Origin: Prinia subflava
Taxonomy: Eukaryota; Chordata; Aves; Passeriformes; Cisticolidae
Direction of reading: 5' to 3'
Assembly (NCBI RefSeq): GCF_021018805.1
Contig: NC_086283.1
Location: 7,205,162 to 7,269,161, forward strand
DNA: 64,000 nt
Part shown: positions 14,101-22,144 of the stretch, in pieces
Position numbering within the stretch: position 1 is the first letter of the stretch
Layout: each line of letters opens with the position of its first letter
The notes under the pieces: model-generated
The model's input: the letters and a program-made list of their open reading frames with translations, nothing else
Told to the model about the DNA's origin: nothing
The model's database searches: none
Program-made: the position numbers and the translations under genes

Positions 14101-17100
14101 GGAGATTAAAAGATGATAGAGCAAAACTCCTCTGGGTAATGGCAAATGGGGAAATGCAGGACCACAAGCTGCTCTTGAGAGGTTCAGAGCAATTGTTCAC
14201 GAGGAGGACAGCACAGCACTGGGACAGTGAGTGCAGGGAGGAGGCTGAACCACTGCCCAAGGAGCACTGCAGAACCTGGTCTGGTCTGACCTGCCCTAGG
14301 GTCATCATCCTGCTCACAATGGGAATCTTAGGCAACCTCCAGAACTCCCATTCAGCCAGACTTTCTGAGTCTAGCAATGTCCAGCTAGAGCAGATAAGCA
14401 GGCAAATTTCAGCCACCAGAGGTCCAGAAGGTTTCTGGAAGAAAAGATGGAAAGCTGGTAAAAAGTTTGCTTATGCAGCTATAATGTGAAAATAGAACAG
14501 ATGAGATTCAGCACTCAGGATGTAAAATGTTTTAATGTTCCAGAATCTAATGTGCTGCTTTTAGATATTAGTCTGTGTTTCCCAGGGACTGATAAGATAA
14601 GTCAAATATAGGATGTTCAGTTGCAAGAGAGTGAGGGAATTGTATGTGGGAGTGGTGTGTGGCACAGCTACACTCTTTTCGGAGTTGTGATTTAGGCTGC
14701 CTGTGGAGACTTGTTCTCTTGGGCTGCAGGACACATCTCCTAGGAACTCTGGTTCCTAAAAATTCGTGGGAAGGCAAACCCCATTTCCTGAGAAGAATGC
14801 ATGGGATAAAGTAGTTCGCAACTCTGATACATGTCTCAAAAAATACAGTTTTGTGGACTTCTAGAAAGAGGATTGACAGGAAGTCTGTAGGGCAAAAATG
14901 GAGATCAAATACCTGCCTTAAAAATTTCCAGAGTATTTAAGGAAAACTAGGAGGTGAAGGAAGGCCTTTCCCAGTGAAGAGTCAGGGAAGATATAGCTGA
15001 GACCTCTGTGGAAGATGCTTCCATTGCACAGTTTAAACACATTTTTCCCATAAAAAAGGGAATATTTAAATCATGCAAGCAAACTTATTTCACCCAAATT
15101 ACTTCAGCTGCATCAATAGTTCCTTTTCCAAATAGAAAGCTGACTCTCAAAAGATACAATGTAATGCAATTAATCCAAGTTCTTATTATAATAAGTCCTC
15201 TGTGTTCGTGGCTTTCCATTTGTAAATTACTAATTATCTATGGCCAAACTGATGTAACAGCACCCATTTCAACAGATAAACAATTTCTGTAATAACAGAT
15301 GAACAAGTTGACCATCTACCTTATGATTTCCTGATTTTTTAAGTATTCCTATTGGCTATTGGTCTGACATCAAGCAGATTGAGATTAGTGAGTTTCTAGT
15401 TAAGGAAGTCAAATTTCACTGCAAAAATACTTATCATTATGAACATTCTAAAGAGAACTAGTAACACTTTTTTCATAGACATGCGGGGAATAAATCTTTA
15501 CTTCTTAAGTTTGAGGTGAGGCCTAGACCACTAATCTGTATTTTAGCCCATCAGTAGTTCTGCTACAGTGAGAGCAAGTCAGTGTTTGCATTACATCTTC
15601 TTGACATGGGTGTAAACATATTTTAAAAAATGTTCCAGCTGTAATTACTCATATAAAATTATAGTCCAGGAGCATCACAAAACAGGCTCATATTTTCAAG
15701 TCGTGTGAACAGAAAAAAAAATTCTTTCAAAAATGAATAAGCTTTAACAAAAGTTAGAGATTGTGTTGTGGTGAAGGGACGAATGTGGTCCCTGGTCCCA
15801 GATGCACAGCTGTGACTGTTATTAATTTTGACAGAGGAGTTTGAACAGAGGATGAAAAAGCATAATCCTTTTCCCCTACACTCTGCATAGATGAAAATCT
15901 GTGCATGTGAGGATTGCAGATTGTTCCAACCATAGTGATGTTGCAGAAGTGCCACAATTTTTTTATTTCTCTAGGCACTGAGGAAGGACAGAAAGGAATT
16001 TTTTTTTTAATCCTCATCAGATGTAGAATCCCCATAACTCCTGTGGGTTTCTGTAGTTCAGGATAAGGAGTAAAGATCAAACACTAAGAAGAATGAACTC
16101 AGTCTGTGGAAAAAGTAGTAAACTAACCAGGAAATTCAGATGTTTTCTACACAGATGACTGGTGCATTGGTTTGGATAAGATCATAGATCTACCTGCAAA
16201 ACTGGAAGATGAAAATACTTACCAGCTGGCTCGTAAAACAAGAAGTTAAAGAAATAAAAATCCTAGCGATGTGAAAGAGTCAGAATCCAAACTGTACTGT
16301 TCACTTTTGGAATCCTTTTTGGAGTATGCTTTGTGCTTGCATACACTCATTGCAAATATATTGGTGCTCCATTGAGCACAAATAGCACGAAATTTGACCC
16401 TAAGCTGTTGCATTTCTCTGCTGCGTTGTCATCTTTGTAGGTTTAAGATGGAAATGTAGCCAATTTATGGTTCTTGTCTTGTGAGGATTTTTTTACATGA
16501 CAATCTTATTATTTGGTAAGGACTGGTGATGTTTGGGTTGCTGTTTTTCCAGATATTATCCTGTGACCTTTTGGCACACAGAAAAGATAGACAAGTAACT
16601 TTGCTTCTATCATGACATGGGTGCAGTATGTTTTGCTCATGGAACATTTTGTTTCATTTGAATGTGTCAAGTATGCTGTTATATTAAATGACTAGTGTAC
16701 TTTCCTTCCTTTTTATAATACTATTTATATACACTTTTTTATGTGTAAAAATTATTTTTCTCTATTGTTAATGGATTAAGTCTTTCTGTACTGGTGTGGA
16801 ACAAGTTGAATATCTATTTAATCTGCTTCACCAAAATCCATCTGTCTTTCCAAAGGGGCATTCCTTCCTTCTCCTTCTACCCTCATTCCTTACAATTCCT
16901 CTGTCTTTTTTACCCTTTTCCTCACAAATTAAATCCTCCCAATAGCCACAATCTCACTTGCTGGTTCTCCAATGTTATACTAATTTTCCTATGACTATTT
17001 TTCCCATTTCTTTGTGATATCCTGATTTACTCATCCTTCCTATCCCATTTTTTACAATCCTAGTCCAATTTGTTAATTTTTTTTAAGTGATCCCTTTTTG

Positions 17101-20100
17101 ATTTTTGTGAAATTGAGAGCAACCTGAAACTCATTTACCATTGTGATCAACTGGTGTGAAATCAATTATAAAATGAACTCTCTAAACATCTGATACTGCT
17201 TGAAGGTGAGGTATCTTTGCAGGTAGCTTTGTTGAGGAGAATCAACTAATTTCCATGAGAATTAAAACATTGGAAGTTTTGCATTTGAAAAGAAAACTCA
17301 GTGGGAAATCGAAGGACTGAATTCTGGTAAAACAAATAGATGCAATGTTACCGGCAGCAGAGAGAATATTTGAATGCTGAAATGCTTAAATAGATAACCT
17401 AATTATCACTTCTGATTGCTTTATGATACCAAGACAATATGAAATTGTTGGAAGTGTTATAGCACCTCTCCATCAAGCAGTTCGAGTGTTTTGATTCCTG
17501 TAACAGGGTTTGAAATGGTCATGTTGTATTTGGAGTGACAGCAGTGCACCCTCAGTGATATCTGTGGGTTTCTATGGACACCACAGAGAACAGGATTTGT
17601 TCCAAACTCTCACCAGAGTGCAAAGGGTCAGTTAGCAAAGGATGCTCCCAGTCAGGTTCACCCTTGATGTGACACCCTGGAAGCTGATGGAATTCAGTCA
17701 GTCAACCCTGTGAAGCATCTGTGCCACAGGTCTTTTATCAAAAGACTCTGCTGATGGATTCTCGTCTGCCAAAGTTACTTCTGACTAGTGGCAAACCCTC
17801 TGGGAGGCTGACAAGTTCAGCATAGTGAGCATACACCCTTCAGTGCCAGTACATATCAAAATAGGAGACCTCTTATTTTAGACTGCAGATTGGGGGATTT
17901 GCAGATTTGCCTCTGTCTCAATAAATCAATGATTTCAAGCCTTGTTCTAGGTTTCAAAACATTCATAATACTGAGATGAGATACCAACACAAACTAATAG
18001 AGACTGATTGCAGTTCTTGTTTGTGATCATATAATTTATTTTTCCACATAATGCACCATCCAAACCAGAACACAGTGGTAAGTGTCCTTTCAGCTCTCCA
18101 TTGGCTTAAAAAGAAAAAACCCAAACCTTTAAACCCAATCTTTCCTTCTTTTTTTTTTTTTCCAAAAGAATGAAACTTGTTTTATCCAAACCATTGTATC
18201 CACAGGGGGAAAAGGGAAAGAAAGGCAAAAAAGGGCCTAAAGGGGAGAAAGGAGAACAGGGTGCTCCTGGATTAGATGCACCTTGCCCATTGGTACGTCT
18301 CACTTGTGTATTGGAAGATCAGTCATCCTGCTGTAAACTGATGGAATAAGAAATGAGGGGAGAGGAACAAGCACCAGCTACTGTGTAACCTGTTTTGTTA
18401 ACACAGCTTCAGCTCAAGTGCAACTTCTGGAGCAGACTTTATTTGTAAACCTCCTAATTTGGTTTAAAGCACCAGACTTATGACCTTCAGGCTAAGTTGT
18501 GAGGTTTTGATGGTGGGTTGATTTTTTTTTTTTTTTTCATTTTTTCTGCAAATACATTGGAAACGAACCAAATTTGGAATGTGTCAGAATCAGTGCTCCA
18601 CAGGTTTAAACCATAAGCAGTTAGCTTGTTCATCTTGCCTCTCTGTTTTTGCTTTTTTTTTTTTTCTACTCCATTTAAGTCAATACTGAAGGCATTTCCT
18701 TGACAGTAACATTGCAAGTTAATCTTTACAAACAGGGATTCCGTGGAATTAAGGGGGAAAAAGGGGAGCCAGGCCAGCCTGGCCTGGATGGGCTGGATGC
18801 CCCTTGCCAATTGGTACAGTATTTCTCTTTCCTACCAACCCTGCATGCAGTTCCTTTGTTTGCAGTCGAGCCATTCTCAGTGTAAAGTAATGTTTTTCTG
18901 AGCTGACTTTAATTTTTCACATAACACATGCATGTGCACGATCAAACCAGCTGCTTCAAGTGATCATAACTGCAATGAGAGAACACACATTTTTGTTGAC
19001 ACCTTAAGCTTAACTCTCAGCAATTTGCTCCCACATCCCATATCAATTTATAAGTTTGTGTCCTTCCTACATTTTTCCTGAGAATCGTTGGTTTGTTACT
19101 TTCCTTGCAAAATACCCATTGCCTTACTGACCCTGAACCCAAGTAGAAATCCAACACAACCTTCACCTCTAATCAAGTCTGATGACTTCTGTCTGCACTG
19201 CTCACTTCCACATCCTGGCCTGTCCCATAGCTACTCTGCACCTTGGTCTTCCTTCCAAATCCATGCCATCTTAGGGGCATGTTTTCACAGTTTGGCCCAA
19301 ATGAGAGTCACAAACAGAAGGATGTAAATGCTGTTTCTAAAAATCAAGGTTTCTGGTTAGCCACGCTGGAGCTTGGCTTCCAGACCATCCACAAGTAATG
19401 TTTGTGGTGTCTGGCCTGTTCATCAGAATATTCAAACACATCTGGAAATAAAAGCTTACCTGATGTTTCTAAGAATATAACGGTCTGCAGCCCAAACCCT
19501 CACTGTCTTTGTTATTTAATGTCTTCAATTTAATGGTCTTACCCTTGGAACTTACCTTCCTGGAATACACACACCACTCCCCACCCTATGCTAGCATGAA
19601 TTCAAGTTCCCACCTATACTAAAATGCTACTTCTTGACCTTCTCCCTTGTACCAATCTGGCAACAGTGATTTTTATTTAGTGGTGAAGTAAGTTGAACAC
19701 TTCCATTTAAGAAAGAAAACCCCAAATGCATAGTAGATACACATTTCCTAAATAGACAAAGAGGATTTTCTTTTTAATTGTTCACAGTAAAATTTGATCT
19801 GCATGTTCTGCTATTGTTTGGTGGTTAAGCACGGTTCTCTGAAATGAATGTTAAATTAAGTAAGTTTTATTTTGACTATAGCACTTCTAATTTGAAGTCA
19901 ATTGCTTTTTAATTGTAAATACATAGTCCATTAAGATTATTCCATAGTCCATACTGTTTGCTTCCAGTTAATGGTAACCATATCTCATAATTTGTTGGGG
20001 ATAATCAAGCATGCTTTTGTAATTTAAAAACATTTCTCTGTCTCTGTATTATCATTTGTATCTGAAGATTCACTAACAATCATTGATGGATAAAAAATAT

Positions 20101-21291
20101 TCTGTTCATAGCTAATTGTTAGAATAAGTTGTCTAGCACGCAGCACTGTCTGCTGTTTAGTCAGCAAGTCATTCACATCAAACCACATGCAAGTATATTC
20201 AAGAATCTGTATTAACCATTATCTTCACACGTAGGTTAACATTAAGTATTGGTATTCTAAATTCTATGAAATGTAAAGGCCTGATTTTTTTCTGCTTATG
20301 CATAGTCTAGTTACATTGTATGTGCTCCTAATTCTGAACATATAACTCCCTGAATAAACCCTGGACAGCCATGTAAATTGGAATTACATCCATGGAAACC
20401 AGTATGACTCTGGTCAAAAGCTGGCCCTGATCTTACTGGATGCATGGAGATACATGAAGGTAGGATAGCAAGAGAAAAGAAAAGGAGCAACTCTCACTAA
20501 CATGAGAAGAAATTAGATGGCCATATTGTCCAAGCACTGACATAATCAGGGTGCTGTACTGCCCTGCTCCCACTGCAGATGTTTTCTTCCACTGTGGCAC
20601 TCAAGGCATGTTCAGGCCTTAAGATTTCACTTCTTCATTCAAAAACTGATACTGAAAGTGAAAAGAAAAGATCCTACTCCCATTTGAGTCTTGCTGTCTT
20701 ATCACAGGGTGACTTTTGTATGGGGACCCATAAAACATAATACTCTCCAGATAAAAGTGATAGTACTTTTTTCTCACTGATCTTGTACACTTAGCTACAG
20801 ATTATAATAATCTGTGAATAAAACAGATTATATTTAAAATAGCATGTAGCCTGAGCTCTAGCAGCAATAAGAAACTGATGAAGAAGTTCCAATGATTTAG
20901 AGAAAAACAAATCTTTCTAGCAGAGAAGTGCATGTATGTGTTTACAGTGTAAACCTTCTCACCTTTGGCTTTTCTTTCACTTTGAGAATAAGAAAGGAAA
21001 GAAGTTAACTGGTAGCTACTTTTTAGATAGAAAGTCAAAACTGCTTCAGCGGTTCTAACAGACATTGATGAAATATCTGTTCTGTCAAACTTACTTATGC
21101 TTTTTCTTTTCTTTTCTTTTCTTTTCTTTTCTTTTCTTTTCTTTTCTTTTCTTTTCTTTTCTTTTCTTTTCTTTTCTTTTCTTTTCTTTTCTTTTCTTTT
21201 CTTTTCTTTTCTTTTCTTTTCTTTTCTTTTCTTTTCTTTTCTTTTCTTTTCTTTTCTTTTCTTTTCTTTTCTTTTCTTTTCTTTTCTTTTC

Positions 21292-21324
<33 letters not shown>

Positions 21325-22144
21325 CTTTTACTCCTCTTGAAACAGGGTCCTGATGGATTACCCATGCCTGGCTGTTGGCAAAAGGTAGGATGGGCAGAGA
21401 CTTTTCTTTTCAGGAGCAGTATGTCCTTAGCACACAGAAATGCCTGTCACAATCGTACTGAGCAGTATCAAGATACACCTCAGAGCCCCCTAGACAGACA
21501 TATCCAGCAATGCAAGATCAGACTCTGCATGACAGTAGTTCAGGTCATACGTTGTAATTTATGTAGAATAATTCATTGAGGCAGCAGTACTGTAGAAATA
21601 GTTGGTGTTAGTTTCCTGGAAAATCCAAGACTTTTCTTCTTTTGTGTGGAGACTCACACATCCTTTGGTTTCTGGAGATGATCAGTGTTTCCTATTCATT
21701 ATAAAAGCTCATGGATGGGGCATTTTTGTCAAGTATTTCTGTCCATCTATTATTATATTGGTTTTCTGGGGTACTGAGAAGGACGATGTATCCTCACCTT
21801 TTTTTTTGTCTTACTTTTCTATTCCTCAGTAAATCCCCTTGGTTTTGTGTTTTATGGCAATATTGACTGGGGACATTATTTTAGTGAGGATTTAACCTAG
21901 AGAGTGCTTGATTTAAAAACATGGCCTTCAGAATAATATAGTTGGAGGGATACTGGCGTATAATATATCAGAAAATATTAAGCATAAGTGAAATCCCAGG
22001 TGCATTATCTCTGAAGAATAGTTGGTGCTGAGGAAATAACTATCCATATTAGCAACTCTGTATAAGTAACTCTATGTACAAGTAATAGATGTCTGAAATA
22101 CCTTACTAATTTGATTAATCTATCTCTTTTTGTCTCTGCAGTGA
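461..22144 (+). CDS. COL25A1: COL25A1 3' part: collagen type XXV alpha 1, C-terminal collagenous region and tail (spliced, 5' end outside window)
   Basis: Eleven coding exons (51, 27, 81, 36, 54, 54, 27, 54, 87, 78 and 39 bp; 588 bp, 196 codons) plus a stop codon in a twelfth. All begin with AG and end with GT at the intron borders, and all are phase 0, as is typical of fibril-associated and transmembrane collagen genes. The joined product is Gly-X-Y repeats rich in GEKG and GPPGP, followed by [19 protein letters not shown] and a terminal [13 protein letters not shown]. From memory, that terminal sequence matches type XXV collagen (CLAC-P). The family is a type II single-pass membrane collagen, shed by furin, that binds amyloid-beta fibrils and is needed for motor innervation of muscle. 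The membrane anchor and most of the triple helix lie upstream of this window. The paralogue COL23A1 is the main alternative, but the adjacent ETNPPL and the C-terminal wording favour COL25A1. Introns total about 21 kb here. Confidence 0.9.
859..885 (+). CDS. COL25A1: COL25A1 coding exon (in-window exon 2, 27 bp)
   Basis: Three Gly-X-Y triplets, GPHGLPGPK. The acceptor is attttcag and the donor gtaagt. Micro-exons of 27 bp are normal in this family; this one is too short to appear as an ORF of its own. Confidence 0.88.
886..2918 (+). other. COL25A1: COL25A1 intron, no further feature
   Basis: Two kilobases of AT-rich intron. The only structure seen is a small hairpin near 1820-1840, where ctcaggc and gcctgag flank a short T-rich loop and the half-site repeats just downstream. 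No collagen exon, RNA gene or transposon is recognisable. Confidence 0.6.
2919..2999 (+). CDS. COL25A1: COL25A1 coding exon (in-window exon 3, 81 bp)
   Basis: Nine Gly-X-Y triplets beginning [10 protein letters not shown] and ending GPLGLP. The acceptor is acatttag and the donor gtaagt. Its lysine-rich GLKG and GQKG triplets are typical of the basic stretches in this collagen. Confidence 0.9.
3000..4819 (+). other. COL25A1: COL25A1 intron containing a CpG-dense island
   Basis: Mostly AT-rich, but the stretch 4105-4320 changes abruptly to GC-rich and CpG-dense (listed separately). No Gly-X-Y frame is present in it. Confidence 0.6.
4105..4320. promoter_or_regulatory. Intragenic CpG-dense island inside a COL25A1 intron
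   Basis: By hand count about 25 CpG dinucleotides lie in roughly 215 bases, against an AT-rich, CpG-poor intron on both sides. The 5' border is a T/G-rich run (ggttggtttggtttgctg). Overlapping open frames on both strands are what GC-rich DNA produces by chance and have no collagen character. It could be an unmethylated internal promoter or enhancer, or a recent GC-rich insertion. I recognise no repeat family. Confidence 0.4.
4820..4855 (+). CDS. COL25A1: COL25A1 coding exon (in-window exon 4, 36 bp)
   Basis: Reads [12 protein letters not shown] in phase 0. The acceptor is accacacag and the donor gtgagt. Four triplets. Confidence 0.87.
5709..5762 (+). CDS. COL25A1: COL25A1 coding exon (in-window exon 5, 54 bp)
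   Basis: Reads [18 protein letters not shown], six triplets in a classic 54-bp collagen exon. The acceptor is ttttgtag and the donor gtgagt. Confidence 0.9.
5763..10535 (+). other. COL25A1: COL25A1 large intron (4.8 kb)
   Basis: The largest but one of the introns here. It is AT-rich with a T tract at 8109-8156 (listed separately). No exon, RNA gene or intact transposon is recognisable. The open frames at 8453-8641 and 9333-9593 lack any supporting motif. Confidence 0.6.
8109..8156. repeat. Poly-T tract
   Basis: Forty-eight bases of T with two C interruptions (8122 and 8129). It could be the A-tail of a minus-strand retroposed copy, but I recognise no element body downstream, so it is called only as simple sequence. 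Confidence 0.85.
10536..10589 (+). CDS. COL25A1: COL25A1 coding exon (in-window exon 6, 54 bp)
   Basis: Reads [18 protein letters not shown], six triplets. The acceptor is ttttcttag and the donor gtaagt. It is separated from the previous exon by a 4.8-kb intron. Confidence 0.9.
10590..12487 (+). other. COL25A1: COL25A1 introns flanking the 27-bp exon at 11738
   Basis: Two introns (10590-11737 and 11765-12487). Overlapping open frames near 10758-11098 on both strands have no recognised domain. Nothing else is seen. Confidence 0.55.
11738..11764 (+). CDS. COL25A1: COL25A1 coding exon (in-window exon 7, 27 bp)
   Basis: Reads GKDGEPGLD. The acceptor is tttggcag and the donor gtaagt. Three triplets in phase 0. 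Confidence 0.88.
12488..12541 (+). CDS. COL25A1: COL25A1 coding exon (in-window exon 8, 54 bp)
   Basis: Reads [18 protein letters not shown]. The acceptor is tttttatag. The donor gtgacc is weaker than its neighbours, which may bear on the splicing choice between the next two exons. Confidence 0.9.
12542..18205 (+). other. COL25A1: COL25A1 largest intron in window (5.7 kb)
   Basis: AT-rich, with a short tandem duplication at 13437-13514 and a less AT-rich block at about 13950-14460 that carries a 150-codon minus-strand open frame without recognisable homology. The pyrimidine-rich stretch at about 16840-17100 is low complexity. No exon is supported. Confidence 0.55.
13437..13514. repeat. Two-copy tandem duplication, about 42-bp unit
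   Basis: The core ccaagaatgcaytgaaaagg occurs at 13437 and again at 13479, followed in both by a diverged gtnatgaaat. The two copies differ at a few positions, so the duplication is not brand new. Confidence 0.75.
18206..18292 (+). CDS. COL25A1: COL25A1 coding exon 9 in window (87 bp), twin C-terminal exon A ending APCPL
   Basis: A very basic exon ([19 protein letters not shown]) that ends [11 protein letters not shown]. It has a C-rich acceptor ending ccacag and donor gtacgt. Its length is a multiple of three and its borders are phase 0, so it can be skipped or included without a frame change. The 3' ends of this exon and the next, including their gtac donors, agree at 17 of 21 positions, which points to an exon duplication. 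I infer that it is used alternatively with, or together with, the next exon. The sequence alone cannot say which. Confidence 0.85.
18293..18735 (+). other. COL25A1: COL25A1 intron between twin exons
   Basis: A 443-bp intron separating exons A and B. It carries two T tracts (18523-18538 and 18653-18665). Reading through the exon A donor meets a stop within about 20 codons, so intron retention would truncate the protein with an extra Cys-Cys tail. Confidence 0.6.
18736..18813 (+). CDS. COL25A1: COL25A1 coding exon 10 in window (78 bp), twin C-terminal exon B ending APCQL
   Basis: Reads [16 protein letters not shown] and then [11 protein letters not shown]. The acceptor is tttacaaacag and the donor gtacag is non-consensus. 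Phase 0 on both sides. It joins in frame to the 39-bp exon encoding [13 protein letters not shown]. Its cysteine, like that of exon A, lies at the end of the triple helix, where inter-chain disulphides are usual. Confidence 0.87.
18814..21345 (+). other. COL25A1: COL25A1 intron ending in the CTTTT array
   Basis: A 2.5-kb AT-rich intron without recognisable exons. I looked for an alternative terminal exon encoding a GCW-type tail and found none. Its last 245 bases are the pyrimidine array and the splice acceptor. Confidence 0.6.
21106..21315. repeat. (CTTTT)42 pentanucleotide microsatellite at a splice acceptor
   Basis: Forty-two uninterrupted CTTTT units run from 21106 to 21315, followed by a T tract to 21329. 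The acceptor AG is at 21344-21345, only 30 bases past the pure array. On the minus strand this is an AAAAG homopurine run. Open frames across it on both strands (FSFLF and KEKKR repeats) are translations of low-complexity DNA and not genes. Its length makes it very likely to be polymorphic. Confidence 0.98.
21346..21384 (+). CDS. COL25A1: COL25A1 last amino-acid-coding exon (39 bp)
   Basis: Reads [13 protein letters not shown], the end of the protein. The acceptor is ttgaaacag. The upstream intron end is dominated by a CTTTT microsatellite. The donor aag/gtagga is good. If the 757-bp downstream intron were retained, the frame would stay open for 64 further codons, to a TGA at 21577-21579. The conserved Cys-Trp and the immediate stop in the next exon argue that splicing is normal. 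Confidence 0.88.
21385..22141 (+). other. COL25A1: COL25A1 last intron
   Basis: A 757-bp GT-AG intron between the GCWQK exon and the stop-codon exon. Its first 64 codons stay open in frame. No other feature is seen. Confidence 0.6.
22142..22144 (+). CDS. COL25A1: COL25A1 stop codon at the first bases of the terminal exon
   Basis: A T-rich acceptor (tctctttttgtctctgcag) ends at 22141 and the exon starts tgatgaatc. Joined in phase 0 to the previous exon this gives CAA AAG TGA, ending the protein at ...GCWQK. The terminal exon therefore contributes only the stop and the 3' UTR. Confidence 0.75.
   Translation, partial: 

Noticed and set aside
13964..14416. 150-codon minus-strand frame in a COL25A1 intron
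   Set aside because: No recognisable domain; antisense to an intron in a less AT-rich block, so chance or a decayed transposon is more likely.
21065..21579. Long open frames across the CTTTT array on both strands (KEKKR and FSFLF repeats)
   Set aside because: Pure translations of a pentanucleotide microsatellite, which has no stop codon in any frame. They overlap a known intron and exon of COL25A1.
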